Assembly: GCF_002278075.1 (NCBI RefSeq)
Contig: NZ_CP022989.1
Coordinates: forward strand, 1,736,001-1,800,000
DNA length: 64,000 nucleotides
From: Paraburkholderia aromaticivorans
GTDB taxonomy: Bacteria > Pseudomonadota > Gammaproteobacteria > Burkholderiales > Burkholderiaceae
Direction: 5' to 3'
The notes under the pieces were generated by a model, which saw only the letters and a program-made list of their open reading frames with translations, ran no database searches and was not told the DNA's origin. Positions 42,394 to 52,351 of the stretch are shown here, one piece after another; within the stretch, counting starts at the first letter, position 1; every line of letters starts with the position of its first letter. Made by a program: the position numbers and the translations under genes.

Positions 42394-43134
42394 ATGTCAT
42401 ATCACTGGAACTGGGGCATTTTGCTGAGTCCGGTCTCCACCGGCGAGCCGACCACCTATCTGGGCTGGTTGTTGTCGGGCTTCTGGGTGACGATTACCGT
42501 GTCGCTGTCGGCATGGGTGATCGCGCTGATCGTCGGGTCGTTGTTCGGCGTGCTGCGCACGGTTCCGAACAGATGGGCGTCGGGAATCGGCACGGTCTAT
42601 GTCGCGATTTTCCGAAACATTCCGCTGATCGTGCAGTTCTTCATCTGGTATCTGGTGATACCGGAGTTGCTGCCGGTTTCGATGGGCAACTGGTTCAAGC
42701 AACTGCCGCCGAGCGCGCAGTTCTTTTCGTCGTCGATCATCTGTCTCGGGCTTTTCACTGCTGCGCGCGTGTGCGAGCAGGTGCGCTCGGGTATCAACGC
42801 GCTGCCGCGCGGCCAGCGCGCCGCGGGTCTGGCAATGGGCTTCACGCAATGGCAGACGTATCGCTACGTGCTGCTGCCGGTCGCGTACCGGATCATCGTG
42901 CCGCCGCTCACGTCCGAGTTTCTGAATATCTTCAAGAACTCGGCGGTCGCGTCGACGATCGGTCTGCTCGATCTGTCCGCGCAGGCACGCCAACTGGTCG
43001 ACTACACGTCGCAGACGTATGAGTCGTTTATCGCGGTCACGCTGGCGTACATGCTGATCAATCTGGTCGTGATGCAACTGATGCGCTGGGTCGAAGCCAA
43101 AACCCGGTTGCCCGGCTATATCGGAGGCAAGTAA
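42394..43134 (+). CDS. gltJ: Glutamate/aspartate ABC permease GltJ
   Basis: 246 residues with 4-5 membrane helices of the HisM/GltJ permease family. The EAA loop ([24 protein letters not shown]) is clear, as is [12 protein letters not shown] 42394 is chosen with GGAG eight bases ahead over the TTG at 42388. The stop overlaps the gltK start by one base, so the genes are translationally coupled. Confidence 0.95.
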   Translation: MSYHWNWGILLSPVSTGEPTTYLGWLLSGFWVTITVSLSAWVIALIVGSLFGVLRTVPNRWASGIGTVYVAIFRNIPLIVQFFIWYLVIPELLPVSMGNWFKQLPPSAQFFSSSIICLGLFTAARVCEQVRSGINALPRGQRAAGLAMGFTQWQTYRYVLLPVAYRIIVPPLTSEFLNIFKNSAVASTIGLLDLSAQARQLVDYTSQTYESFIAVTLAYMLINLVVMQLMRWVEAKTRLPGYIGGK

Positions 43135-43811
43135 TGCACCATTTCGACTGGAGCGGTATTGCGGGCGCATGGCCTACGCTGTGGACCGGCGCCGTCGTCA
43201 CCTTCAAGATCACGCTGATCGCGATCGTGTTCGGCATCGTCTGGGGCACCGTGCTCGCCATGTTGCGGTTGTCGTCGTTCAAACCCTTCGAGTGGTTCGC
43301 GAAGGGCTACGTGACGATCTTCCGTTCGATCCCGCTGGTGATGGTGCTGCTGTGGTTCTTCCTGATCGTGCCGCAGGTGCTGCAAAACGTGCTCGGGTTG
43401 TCGGCGGATATCGACATTCGCCTCGCGTCGGCCATGGTCGCGTTCTCGCTGTTCGAGGCGGCGTACTATTCGGAGATCATCCGCGCCGGCATTCAGGCCG
43501 TGCCGCGCGGACAGGTCAACGCGGCGTTCGCGCTCGGCATGAACTACGCGCAGGCCATGCGCCTGATCGTGCTGCCGCAGGCATTCCGCGCCATGGTGCC
43601 GCTGCTGCTCACGCAGGGTATCGTGCTGTTTCAGGATACGTCGCTCGTCTACGTGATCAGCCTCGCCGACTTCTTCCGCACCGCTACGAATATTGGCGAC
43701 CGTGACGGTACGAATGTCGAGATGGTACTGTTCGCGGGCGCGTGTTATTTCGTGATCTGTGTGGTCGCGTCGAGCCTCGTCAAAGGTCTTCAGAAAAAGG
43801 TCGCAAGATGA
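43134..43811 (+). CDS. gltK: Glutamate/aspartate ABC permease GltK
   Basis: 225 residues, membrane permease partner of GltJ. The EAA loop [24 protein letters not shown] and [13 protein letters not shown] are present. It overlaps gltJ by one base and gltL by four (ATGA), typical of a translationally coupled operon. Confidence 0.95.
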   Translation: MHHFDWSGIAGAWPTLWTGAVVTFKITLIAIVFGIVWGTVLAMLRLSSFKPFEWFAKGYVTIFRSIPLVMVLLWFFLIVPQVLQNVLGLSADIDIRLASAMVAFSLFEAAYYSEIIRAGIQAVPRGQVNAAFALGMNYAQAMRLIVLPQAFRAMVPLLLTQGIVLFQDTSLVYVISLADFFRTATNIGDRDGTNVEMVLFAGACYFVICVVASSLVKGLQKKVAR

Positions 43812-44533
43812 TCTCTATCAAGAATGTTTCGAAGTGGTACGGTCAGTTTCAGGTGCTGACCGACTGCACGACGGAAGTCAAAAAAGGTGAAGTGGTGGTG
43901 GTGTGCGGGCCGTCGGGTTCGGGCAAGTCCACGCTGATCAAAACCGTCAACGGCCTCGAGCCGTTCCAGAAGGGCGAGATCATCATCAACGGTCAGTCGC
44001 TCACCGACAAGAAGACCAATCTGTCGAAGCTGCGTTCCAAGGTCGGCATGGTGTTCCAGCACTTCGAACTGTTTCCGCATCTGTCGATCGTGCAGAACCT
44101 CACGCTCGCCCAGGTAAAGGTGCTCGGCCGCTCGAAAGACGAGGCCACGGCGAAAGGGCTGAAGCTGCTCGATCGCGTCGGTTTGCGCGCGCATGCGGAC
44201 AAATTCCCGGGCCAGTTGTCGGGCGGTCAGCAACAGCGTGTGGCGATTGCGCGCGCGTTGTCGATGGACCCCATCGCCATGCTGTTCGACGAGCCGACCT
44301 CGGCGCTCGATCCGGAAATGATCAACGAAGTGCTCGACGTGATGGTTGAACTCGCGCAGGAAGGCATGACCATGATGTGCGTCACGCACGAAATGGGCTT
44401 CGCGAAGAAGGTCGCGCACCGCGTGATCTTCATGGACAAGGGTTTGATCGTGGAAGACGACCGCAAGGAAGACTTCTTCGCCAATCCGAAGTCGGATCGC
44501 GCCAAGGACTTTTTGGCCAAGATCCTGCACTGA
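43808..44533 (+). CDS. gltL: Glutamate/aspartate ABC ATPase GltL
   Basis: 241 residues: Walker [10 protein letters not shown], signature [16 protein letters not shown], Walker [12 protein letters not shown], and the H-loop VTHEMGFAK. It powers GltIJK uptake. It overlaps gltK by four bases. A terminator follows. Confidence 0.96.
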   Translation: MISIKNVSKWYGQFQVLTDCTTEVKKGEVVVVCGPSGSGKSTLIKTVNGLEPFQKGEIIINGQSLTDKKTNLSKLRSKVGMVFQHFELFPHLSIVQNLTLAQVKVLGRSKDEATAKGLKLLDRVGLRAHADKFPGQLSGGQQQRVAIARALSMDPIAMLFDEPTSALDPEMINEVLDVMVELAQEGMTMMCVTHEMGFAKKVAHRVIFMDKGLIVEDDRKEDFFANPKSDRAKDFLAKILH

Positions 44534-44587
44534 GTGTGGGTTGAATCCGCGCCGCCCGGGCGGCGCGGTACGACGGCACAGGCAAAA

Positions 44588-44616
44588 GAAAGCCGCTCCG
44601 AAAGAGCGGCTTTTCT
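44588..44616. terminator. Intrinsic terminator after gltL
   Basis: AAGCCGCTC-CGAAA-GAGCGGCTT followed by TT, flanked by A residues on the left; also usable for the converging amidotransferase gene. Confidence 0.85.
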
Positions 44617-44670
44617 GTTCCTGGCAATTCTGGCTCGAGCGAATGCGGGCGGGCTTAGGTCTTTAAACGC

Positions 44671-45606
44671 TCAGGATTCGAACGCGGCGGCGTCGTCCGC
44701 TGCTTCGAGGTCCACTTCGGCGTCCCTCTCGGGCGGCGCTTCGGTCGAAGCCGCGATCGTGCTGGCCGACGCCGACGCATCCAAAGCGGGATTGCGCAGC
44801 TTTTCCAGCACCGAAGCCGGCACCGGCACGTTGACGCGGCCGATCACCTCGCCGTGCTGGAACATCATCAGGTCGCCCGGTTCGAATGCGGTCCAGACTT
44901 CGTTGTCGGTCAGCGGCTTGGTGGCGATCACCGCGACGCGGTCTTCGGGCGTCGTGTATTTGGCGAAATCGATCGACACGTCCGCGTCGACGAGATGCGC
45001 GGTCGAAAACGGCCAGCGCCGCACGATGTAGTGCAGATGCGTGGAGCAATGCGCGAACAACGCCTGGCCGTTCGACATCAGGAAATTGAACACGCCAAAC
45101 TGCGTGATTTCGCGTGTGAGCGTTTCGAGCGTGGCGAACAGTTCGTCGAGCGGCGGCTGCTGCGCGCCGGGAAACGCCTTGCGCAAGCCTTCGAGCAGCG
45201 CGCAGAAGGCGAGCTCGCTGTCGGTGGTGCCGACCGGCTGGTACACGCCGGACAGGACCGGCGAATAATCCTTGAGGTCGCCGTTGTGCGCGAAGATCCA
45301 GTGGCGTCCCCACAATTCGCGCATGAACGGATGGCAGTTTTCCAGCAGGATGTGCCCCTGCGTCGCCTTGCGGATATGCGCAATGGTGTTCTTCGATTTG
45401 ATCGGGTAGCGCTTGACCATCTCGGCGATCGGCGAAGTGGCCGACGATTGATGGTCGATGAACAGGCGGCAGGCTTTGTCTTCAAAGAAGGCGATGCCCC
45501 AGCCGTCGGCATGGTGATCGGTGACGCCGCCGCGCGCCGCAAAGCCGGTGAACGAGAACGTGACGTCCGTTGGCGCGGCGCAGTTCATTCCGAGGAGTTG
45601 GCACAT
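44671..45606 (-). CDS. Class II glutamine amidotransferase (YafJ-like)
   Basis: 311 residues beginning MCQLLGMNC, so after removal of methionine cysteine 2 is the N-terminal nucleophile, as in glutamine amidotransferases of the Ntn type. Conserved DGWGIAFFED, HIRKATQG, FAHNGDL and GTTDSELAF match YafJ. Substrate unknown. The last ~40 residues (ASASASTIAASTEAPPER) are low complexity. It is divergent from pyrC. Confidence 0.85.
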   Translation of the reverse strand: MCQLLGMNCAAPTDVTFSFTGFAARGGVTDHHADGWGIAFFEDKACRLFIDHQSSATSPIAEMVKRYPIKSKNTIAHIRKATQGHILLENCHPFMRELWGRHWIFAHNGDLKDYSPVLSGVYQPVGTTDSELAFCALLEGLRKAFPGAQQPPLDELFATLETLTREITQFGVFNFLMSNGQALFAHCSTHLHYIVRRWPFSTAHLVDADVSIDFAKYTTPEDRVAVIATKPLTDNEVWTAFEPGDLMMFQHGEVIGRVNVPVPASVLEKLRNPALDASASASTIAASTEAPPERDAEVDLEAADDAAAFES

Positions 45607-45773
45607 GTTGCGGGTAAGCCTGTGAACGGGGCGAGCCGTTACAATGATGATTTTCCAAGCATATCACCGAGCCAGAAGCGCCAAATAGCAAAATTGACGT
45701 GTGTTTATGCCGCAACGCTGCGGTTTGACCGCATAGATTGGCTTTTGTCGCTGAATCTCGCCCCCTATTCGCC

Positions 45774-46835
45774 ATGACCGCTCCCAACGCTTCCCTCGAC
45801 TCCATCACGCTCGCCCGCCCGGACGACTGGCACCTGCACGTCCGCGACGGCGCGATGCTGGCGGCCGTGCTGCCGGACACCGCGCGCCAGTTCGGCCGTG
45901 CGATCATCATGCCGAACCTGAAGCCGCCGGTCACGACCACGGCGATGGCGCGGGCTTATCGCGAGCGCATCGTCGCCGCGATTCCGGAAGGTGCGAAGTT
46001 CGAACCGCTGATGACGCTGTACCTGACCGACAACACGCCGCCGGACGAAATTCGCCGGGCGCGCGAAAGCGGCTTCGTGCATGGCGTGAAGCTGTATCCC
46101 GCGGGCGCGACCACTAACTCGGACGCGGGCGTCACCGACATCATGAAGTGCGCCAAAACGCTCGAAGTGATGCAGGAACTGGGCATGCCGCTGCTGGTGC
46201 ACGGCGAAGTGACGGATGCCTCGATCGATCTGTTCGACCGCGAGAAAGTGTTCATCGACCGGGTCATGACGCCGCTGCGCCGCGCGTTTCCGGCGCTGAA
46301 GGTGGTGTTCGAGCACATCACCACCAAAGACGCGGTCGACTATATCCGCGAAGCCGGCGTGGCGCCGGGGCTGCTGGGCGCGACGATCACCGCGCACCAT
46401 CTGCTGTACAACCGCAACGCAATCTTCCAGGGCGGCATTCGCCCGCATTACTACTGCTTGCCGGTGTTGAAGCGGGAAACGCATCGCGTGGCGCTGGTCG
46501 AGGCGGCAACGTCGGGCAATCCGCGCTTCTTCCTCGGCACGGACAGCGCGCCGCATCCGAAGGGGCTGAAAGAGCACGCTTGCGGCTGCGCCGGTTGCTA
46601 CACGGCGTTGCACGCGTTGGAGCTCTACACGGAAGCGTTCGACAAAGCCAACGCGCTGGACAAGCTCGAAGGCTTTGCGAGCTTCTTCGGCGCGGATTTC
46701 TACGGTCTGCCGCGCAGCGCGGAGAAGGTCACGCTGCGCCGCGAGGAATGGACGCTGCCAGCTGAACTGCCGGTCGGCGATACGCCGGTCGTGCCGCTGC
46801 GCGGCGGTGAGTCGATCGGCTGGCGTCTGGTTTGA
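45774..46835 (+). CDS. pyrC: Dihydroorotase
   Basis: 353 residues of the class II, single-domain PyrC. The metal-binding [10 protein letters not shown], the lysine motif [26 protein letters not shown] and the [11 protein letters not shown] are all typical. It closes the dihydroorotate ring in pyrimidine synthesis. ATG 45774 is taken; the 12 residues before are not conserved. DUF3025 gene follows in the same direction. Confidence 0.97.
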   Translation: MTAPNASLDSITLARPDDWHLHVRDGAMLAAVLPDTARQFGRAIIMPNLKPPVTTTAMARAYRERIVAAIPEGAKFEPLMTLYLTDNTPPDEIRRARESGFVHGVKLYPAGATTNSDAGVTDIMKCAKTLEVMQELGMPLLVHGEVTDASIDLFDREKVFIDRVMTPLRRAFPALKVVFEHITTKDAVDYIREAGVAPGLLGATITAHHLLYNRNAIFQGGIRPHYYCLPVLKRETHRVALVEAATSGNPRFFLGTDSAPHPKGLKEHACGCAGCYTALHALELYTEAFDKANALDKLEGFASFFGADFYGLPRSAEKVTLRREEWTLPAELPVGDTPVVPLRGGESIGWRLV

Positions 46836-46846
46836 GGCGGCGCTAG

Positions 46847-47674
46847 ATGCCGGCGTGTGAGGCGCAGCCGTCGGGCTTCGCCGCAATCGATTGGTCGAAG
46901 CCGTGGTTCGCGCCGTTCGCCGGCCGCGGCAGGCGCTGGCAACAGGCCGCGCTGACGGGCTACGAGGCGCTGCTCGCCGAAATGAACGCCGACGCCCGCG
47001 AAATGCGTCAGAGCACGGGCCGTGGCGAGCGCCTCGCATTCATCGCGCAGGACGATCTGCCGCCAGGCGCGGCGTACGAGGCGCACATCGCGTCCACCGG
47101 CTGCGTGCCGACGCGCCATAACCTGCACGACTTCTTCAATGCGTCGATGTGGTTCGCCTTTCCACGCATCAAAGCGGCGCTGAACGCGCGCCAGTCGGCG
47201 GCCATCGACACATTGGGCGTCGGACCGACCCGCGGCGGCGTGCGCGATACGCTAACGCTATTCGACGAGAACGCGCTGCTGTTCGCGAGCGCGGATCCCG
47301 CGTTAAGCGCGGCATTACGTGGGTTCGACTGGCAGACGCTGCTGGTGGCCCGGCGCGATGCATGGGGGGCGAGCTGCGAAGTGCGCTGCTTCGGCCATGC
47401 GTTGCTGGAAAAGTTGATGACGCCGTTCAAGGCCTGCACGGGGCATGCGTGGATCGTCGAAGTGCCGGATGGTTACTTCGAGTGGAACGCGACGCGGCGG
47501 GACGCGTGGCTGGACGAGTCCGTCGCCGAGGCGCTGCTGAACACCGACACGCTGTCGAGCCGCATGTTCGCGCCGCTTCCGGTGCTGGGCGTTCCGGGCT
47601 GGTGGCCGGAGAACGAAGCGCCGGCGTTTTACGACGACGCTTCCGTATTTCGCGCGGGGCGGCGCGCGCGTTGA
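46847..47674 (+). CDS. DUF3025 family protein
   Basis: 275 residues with the DUF3025 pattern: DWSKPWFAPFAGRGRRWQ, PTRHNLHDFFNASMWFAFPRIK, DENALLFAS and GHALLEKLMTPFKACTGHAW. Function unknown. It follows pyrC by 12 bases, so it is probably in the pyrC operon, and it ends near the rnpB promoter. Confidence 0.85.
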   Translation: MPACEAQPSGFAAIDWSKPWFAPFAGRGRRWQQAALTGYEALLAEMNADAREMRQSTGRGERLAFIAQDDLPPGAAYEAHIASTGCVPTRHNLHDFFNASMWFAFPRIKAALNARQSAAIDTLGVGPTRGGVRDTLTLFDENALLFASADPALSAALRGFDWQTLLVARRDAWGASCEVRCFGHALLEKLMTPFKACTGHAWIVEVPDGYFEWNATRRDAWLDESVAEALLNTDTLSSRMFAPLPVLGVPGWWPENEAPAFYDDASVFRAGRRAR

Positions 47675-47754
47675 GCACGCTGAAGTCTGTCGCGGGATTC
47701 GTCGGTCGTTCGGCTATTTCGGCCGTTGGACCGGCTCGCGGCCCTCGCAGGTGT

Positions 47755-47760
47755 TAAAAT
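47755..47760 (+). promoter_or_regulatory. rnpB: Possible -10 element for rnpB
   Basis: TAAAAT about ten bases before the rnpB 5' end. The -35 region is not clear. Confidence 0.45.
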
Positions 47761-47770
47761 CCGCCGCAGC

Positions 47771-48182
<412 letters not shown>

Positions 48183-48196
48183 CCACCCAACAAAAG

Positions 48197-48233
48197 ATGC
48201 CGGCGCCCAAAAGGGCGTCGGCATTTTCTTTTG
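48197..48233 (+). terminator. Intrinsic terminator of rnpB
   Basis: ATGCCGGCGCCC-AAAA-GGGCGTCGGCAT with one wobble pair, then TTTTCTTTT. Confidence 0.9.
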
Positions 48234-48288
48234 TGCGCCGGTTCCGGCGGGAGGGCGTTTCGGCCCGCGACGCCGCCGCAGATCCGCG

Positions 48289-48711
48289 TTAGCTCGCGAC
48301 GATGTCGAACGAATGCGTCAACTCAGCGGTCTTCGCGATCATGATCGACGCCGAGCAGTACTTGTCGTGCGATAGGTTGATCGCACGTTCCACGGTGGCC
48401 GGGTTCAGGTTCTTGCCCGTCACGGTGAAGTGGAAGTGAATCTTCGTGAACACTTTCGGATCTTCGCTGGCGCGTTCGGCCTTCAGCGTCACCGAACAAC
48501 CGGCGATTTCCTGACGGCTCTTCTTCAGGATCATCACGACGTCGTAGGCGGTGCAGCCGCCCGTGCCGAGCAAAACCATTTCCATCGGACGCGGCGCGAG
48601 ATTGCGGCCACCGCCTTCAGGCGCGCCGTCCATTGCCACCAGATGGCCGCTGCCCGTCTCGGCTGCAAACGCCATTCCGTCTTGCCCCATCCAACTCACT
48701 TTGCATTCCAT
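48289..48711 (-). CDS. OsmC-family protein (YhfA-like)
   Basis: 140 residues with the OsmC fold: ETGSGHLVAMDGAPEGGG, a conserved cysteine in LLGTGGCTAYDVVMILKK and a second near SHDKYCSASIMIAKTAEL. This is the YhfA-type peroxide-related group. The start MECKVSW at 48711 is taken; the 28 residues before are spurious. It is alone, followed by rnpB's terminator in the other direction. Confidence 0.87.
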   Translation of the reverse strand: MECKVSWMGQDGMAFAAETGSGHLVAMDGAPEGGGRNLAPRPMEMVLLGTGGCTAYDVVMILKKSRQEIAGCSVTLKAERASEDPKVFTKIHFHFTVTGKNLNPATVERAINLSHDKYCSASIMIAKTAELTHSFDIVAS

Positions 48712-49010
48712 GCTGTGTGCTCCACCGCGCTTCGCTATATCGAGACGGCATTGTAGCCCGGCGTCTCGGCATCCGCCCGAGGCGACTTTTGTCACAAATT
48801 ATGCGTTATGACGGCTTGTGTGTTGCGCTGCGGCATGTTCCGCCGATTCGGGAATGCCCTGGCGGGTTTAGGGGTTTTACTCTAGAAGATGTCTGGCAAA
48901 CCGTCGGAGCTTCGGCGTCTTAGTGATTGATTAGAAAGAAAATTCGTAACTGTTGGAGCGAAGATGGCGATTGCCGCATTGTGAAATCGAATTTCGCATT
49001 GCAAATGTTC
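48712..49010. other. Gene-free stretch upstream of the small RNA
   Basis: About 300 bases without a credible gene, hairpin or promoter that I can support. The OsmC gene promoter must lie at its left end. Confidence 0.5.
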
Positions 49011-49039
49011 TTGCGTCGCACCAGGTGGGCTCATATAAT
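49011..49039 (+). promoter_or_regulatory. Sigma-70 promoter of the small RNA
   Basis: TTGCGT at 49011-49016 and perfect TATAAT at 49034-49039, spacing 17 bases, which is the optimum. No start codon follows, only a hairpin and a terminator. Confidence 0.8.
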
Positions 49040-49045
49040 TCGACC

Positions 49046-49105
49046 TGTCTCCTCCACCTCCTCCTTTGGTGGATTAAACCCGAACGGCTAGTTCGGGTTT
49101 TTTTT
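49046..49105 (+). ncRNA. Very short candidate sRNA with anti-Shine-Dalgarno-like loop
   Basis: A consensus-like promoter ends at 49039 and an intrinsic terminator lies at 49076-49105, giving a transcript of about 58 nt with no ORF. Its 5' part is CCACC-TCCTCCTTT-GGTGG (49054-49072): a 5-bp stem whose loop is pyrimidine-rich and resembles the 16S rRNA 3' end (CACCUCCUUU). It could bind Shine-Dalgarno sequences of mRNAs. I recall a family named Betaproteobacteria toxic small RNA with a similar idea; I could not compare them here. Confidence 0.75.
49076..49105 (+). terminator. Intrinsic terminator of the small RNA
   Basis: AAACCCGAAC-GGCTA-GTTCGGGTTT, perfect 10-bp stem, then more T residues. 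Confidence 0.93.
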
Positions 49106-49262
49106 CGCCTGCGCTGCGCTCGCGCCGCGTTATGCCTGACTTCTTCCGCGTTTTGCCCAGGCCGTTTCGCATTCTGACAAGCGAGCGGTGGCGTGAAAGG
49201 GCGCTTAAACGGGCTCGCCGGCGGGCGGATCGCCGGCAATCGGGCGCCAACTCCCGTACGTT

Positions 49263-49292
49263 TTGACTTGCCGTAGCAAATTCCTTTATAAT
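49263..49292 (+). promoter_or_regulatory. rplM: Promoter of rplM-rpsI
   Basis: TTGACT at 49263-49268 and TATAAT at 49287-49292 with an 18-base spacer. The leader of about 115 bases to rplM is long enough for ribosomal-protein feedback but has no motif I can name. Confidence 0.75.
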
Positions 49293-49413
49293 TCAGGGCT
49301 TTTCCGCATCCGCGCCCGCGGAGGAAGAACCAGGGAGAGCCTGCACGCGCCTCGATGCGCACACTACAAGCAGGAAAAAACACATTGGGCGCAGCAATTT
49401 TTTTGGATCGATC

Positions 49414-49842
49414 ATGAAGACGTTTTCCGCAAAAGCCCATGAGGTTACGCGTGAATGGTACGTGATTGACGCGACGGATAAGGTTCTCGGGCGTGTCGCC
49501 AGCGAAGTGGCACACCGTCTTCGCGGCAAGCACAAGCCTGAATTCACTCCGCACGTCGACACCGGTGATTTCATCATCGTTATCAACGCGGGTAAGTTGC
49601 GCGTCACGGGCAACAAGGCTACTGACAAGAAGTACTACCGCCACTCGGGCTACCCGGGCGGTATCTATGAAACGACATTCGGCAAGATGCAGGAACGCTT
49701 CCCGGGCCGCGCGCTCGAGAAAGCGGTCAAAGGCATGCTGCCGAAGGGCCCGCTCGGCTACGCGATGATCAAGAAGCTGAAGGTCTACGCTGACGCAACG
49801 CATCCGCATTCGGCACAACAGCCGAAAGCGCTCGAGATCTAA
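49414..49842 (+). CDS. rplM: 50S ribosomal protein L13
   Basis: 142 residues of L13: [53 protein letters not shown] and [23 protein letters not shown], the standard family pattern. First gene of the rplM-rpsI pair, 11 bases apart. Confidence 0.99.
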   Translation: MKTFSAKAHEVTREWYVIDATDKVLGRVASEVAHRLRGKHKPEFTPHVDTGDFIIVINAGKLRVTGNKATDKKYYRHSGYPGGIYETTFGKMQERFPGRALEKAVKGMLPKGPLGYAMIKKLKVYADATHPHSAQQPKALEI

Positions 49843-49853
49843 GGGGAGCCCAC

Positions 49854-50246
49854 ATGATCGGTAACTGGAATTACGGCACGGGCCGCCGCAAGAGCGCCGT
49901 CGCACGCGTCTTCATCAAGGCTGGCAAGGGCGACATCGTTGTGAACGGCAAGCCTATCGCCGATTACTTCTCGCGCGAAACGTCGCTGATGATCGTGCGT
50001 CAGCCGCTGGAACTCACGAACCACGCTGCTACGTTCGACATCAAGGTCAACGTGACGGGTGGCGGTGAAACGGGTCAAGCCGGTGCGGTTCGCCACGGCA
50101 TCACCCGCGCGCTGATGGACTATGACGCAACGCTGAAGCCGCAACTGTCGAACGCAGGCTTCGTGACGCGTGACGCTCGTGAAGTCGAACGTAAGAAGGT
50201 CGGTTTCCACAAGGCACGTCGCCGGAAGCAATTCTCGAAGCGTTAA
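49854..50246 (+). CDS. rpsI: 30S ribosomal protein S9
   Basis: 130 residues of S9: [43 protein letters not shown] and the basic C-terminal tail [16 protein letters not shown], which reaches the ribosomal P site. Cotranscribed with rplM. Confidence 0.99.
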   Translation: MIGNWNYGTGRRKSAVARVFIKAGKGDIVVNGKPIADYFSRETSLMIVRQPLELTNHAATFDIKVNVTGGGETGQAGAVRHGITRALMDYDATLKPQLSNAGFVTRDAREVERKKVGFHKARRRKQFSKR

Positions 50247-50286
50247 TCGCCTCGGGTGCGAACCGGCTTTCGGGCCGGTCCGCTGC

Positions 50287-50324
50287 AAAAGCCGCCAACG
50301 CTTTCGCGAAGGCGGCTTTTTTTC
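50287..50324 (+). terminator. Intrinsic terminator after rpsI
   Basis: AAAAGCCGCC and GGCGGCTTTT pair around 14 bases that form an inner CGCTTTCGCG hairpin; T-run follows. Confidence 0.9.
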
Positions 50325-50527
50325 ATGGGTTCGCGGCTCGCTGCTGGAGCGGCAATTGCGGCAACGAACTCGTCGCCCAAGTGGCGATTTACCCCGCCCT
50401 ATGGGGCTGGCGGCGGCAAAGCGTGGCAGCCGTTGATTTTCTGTAAGAACCCATTGACTTTGTGGGCTTCGGCACGATATCGAGATCAGCCCTACAATAG
50501 CGGTTAGAAGCTTTTTGGAGAGTTCGA

Positions 50528-50893
50528 ATGAACGCAGTCACCGACACACCCGTGACCGAGATGCCCGCCCCCTTCGTTTTTACCGACGCAGCGGCTGACA
50601 AGGTCAAGCAACTGATCGAAGAAGAAGGCAATGCGGACCTCAAACTGCGCGTTTTCGTGCAGGGCGGCGGCTGCTCCGGCTTTCAGTACGGTTTCACGTT
50701 CGACGAAGCCGTCAACGAAGACGACACCGTCATGAACAAGAGCGGCGTTCAGCTGCTAATCGATTCGATGAGCTACCAGTATCTGGTGGGTGCTGAGATC
50801 GACTATAAGGACGATATCAACGGCGCGCAGTTCGTCATCAAGAACCCGAACGCTACGACCACCTGTGGTTGTGGTTCATCGTTCTCGGTTTGA
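50528..50893 (+). CDS. erpA: Iron-sulfur cluster insertion protein ErpA
   Basis: 121 residues of the A-type carrier family. The three cluster cysteines are visible: [11 protein letters not shown] and [10 protein letters not shown]. ErpA delivers 4Fe-4S clusters to target enzymes. A TACAAT hexamer about 30 bases upstream may be its -10 element. A terminator follows. Confidence 0.95.
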
Positions 50894-50916
50894 CGGCCAG
50901 TTGAGCGGCAGAATGT

Positions 50917-50947
50917 AAAAAAAACGGGGCTTCGGCCCCTTTTTTTA
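50917..50947 (+). terminator. Intrinsic terminator after erpA
   Basis: GGGGC-TTCG-GCCCC with a UUCG loop, flanked by eight A and eight T residues. Confidence 0.92.
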
Positions 50948-50964
50948 TTGCCCGCGCTGCATAC

Positions 50965-50994
50965 GACCCCGCGCGACCCCGCGCGACCCCGCGC
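50965..50994 (+). repeat. Three perfect copies of GACCCCGCGC in tandem
   Basis: A 10-base unit repeated three times directly between erpA and anmK, followed by a diverged copy. It sits downstream of both converging genes. Probably slippage or a GC-rich simple repeat. Confidence 0.7.
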
Positions 50995-51014
50995 GGCCTC
51001 GGGCGGCGGCGCGC

Positions 51015-52145
51015 TCAGCGCGGATAGATCGCTCCGAGCACGCGGTCGGCGGAGGCACCCGTTACTGCCGCCAGATTGCCCGGGCGACGCGCTACGCAAC
51101 GCATCGCGAGCCACGCGAACGCCAATGGCTCGACCTGGCTCGGTGGCACGCCGAGCGCGTCGGTCGTCATGACGGGGACGCCGCTGACACCGCTGTCCTC
51201 CAGCGCCTGCTGCAAGGCCCGCAGAATCTCCGGATTGCGCGCGCCGCCGCCGCACACGTAGACCGCTCTGGCATCCGAGGCATGGCGCTCGATTTCGCGC
51301 GCGACTGTCACCGCGGTGAGCGCAACCAGCGTCGCTTGCACGTCGGCGGGGGCGAGCGCGGCGAACGGCTGCAGCTTCGCGTCGAGCCATTGCGCATTGA
51401 AGAGGTCGCGGCCGGTGCTTTTGGGCGGCTGCTGGCTGAAAAACGGCTCGTCCAGCAACGCGTTCAGCAGCCTGCGATCCACCTGGCCGCTGGCCGCGAA
51501 ATGACCGTTTTCGTCGAACGGTTTGCCGAGATGGCGCTGCGCCCATTCGTCCAGAAGCGCGTTGGCCGGCCCGCAGTCGAAGCCACGCACGCTGCCGGTC
51601 GCGTTCAGGATCGTGATATTACTGATGCCGCCAAGATTGCAGACCACCCGCGTCTCGTTTTTTGCGCCGAACACGGTGGCGTGAAAAGCCGGCACGAGTG
51701 GCGCGCCCTGGCCGCCGGCCGCCACATCGCGGCTGCGGAAATCAGCGATCACGTCGATATGCATCATTTCGGCGAGCAGCGCCGGGTTGTTGATCTGCCG
51801 CGTATAGCCCTTTTCCGGCCGATGCCGCACCGTTTGCCCGTGTACCCCGATCGCCCGCACCTCCGCGGCGGGTACGCGGCAGCCGTGCAGCAGTTCGTGG
51901 CAGCACACCGCGTAACGCGTGGCGAGCGCGTTGGCGGCCAGCGCCTCACGCTCGATCTCGTTGTCTCCGGGTTGCTGGAGCGCGAACAGCGCCTCGCGCA
52001 GGCCCGCGGCAAAGCCGACAAACGCCTCGGCCAGCACCACCGGCGGCTTCCCTTGTGCGAACCGGACGGCCACGCCATCCACGCCATCCATGCTGGTGCC
52101 GGACATCAATCCAAAGTAGACGCCGTCTGTGGGGTCTTGCGCCAC
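51015..52145 (-). CDS. anmK: Anhydro-N-acetylmuramic acid kinase
   Basis: 376 residues of AnmK, which recycles cell-wall anhydro-MurNAc to MurNAc-6-phosphate. The N-terminal [27 protein letters not shown] and [21 protein letters not shown] are diagnostic. It starts at GTG 52145 with GAGGAG close before, excluding the 44-residue frame upstream. It is divergent from tyrS. Confidence 0.95.
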   Translation of the reverse strand: MAQDPTDGVYFGLMSGTSMDGVDGVAVRFAQGKPPVVLAEAFVGFAAGLREALFALQQPGDNEIEREALAANALATRYAVCCHELLHGCRVPAAEVRAIGVHGQTVRHRPEKGYTRQINNPALLAEMMHIDVIADFRSRDVAAGGQGAPLVPAFHATVFGAKNETRVVCNLGGISNITILNATGSVRGFDCGPANALLDEWAQRHLGKPFDENGHFAASGQVDRRLLNALLDEPFFSQQPPKSTGRDLFNAQWLDAKLQPFAALAPADVQATLVALTAVTVAREIERHASDARAVYVCGGGARNPEILRALQQALEDSGVSGVPVMTTDALGVPPSQVEPLAFAWLAMRCVARRPGNLAAVTGASADRVLGAIYPR

Positions 52146-52351
52146 GTTGCTGCTCCTCTCGATGGTTCGTTGCGATCCGTTGTAGCAGATTATCGGGCGA
52201 AGCGCGGTCGAATATAAAGCGCGGCAATGCCGGCGGCATGCCGCCTTACGCCGAAATCGTGCGTCGCCGGCCCGCATGCGGCAGCGTCAATGGGCGCGGC
52301 GGCGCGCATCTATGGGACAATCTCCTTTTTTCGCGACTTCACGTTTCCAGC

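Noticed and set aside
50965..50994. Tandem GACCCCGCGC as a regulatory or replication iteron
   Set aside because: Only three copies, downstream of two converging genes and without other origin features; treated as a simple repeat.
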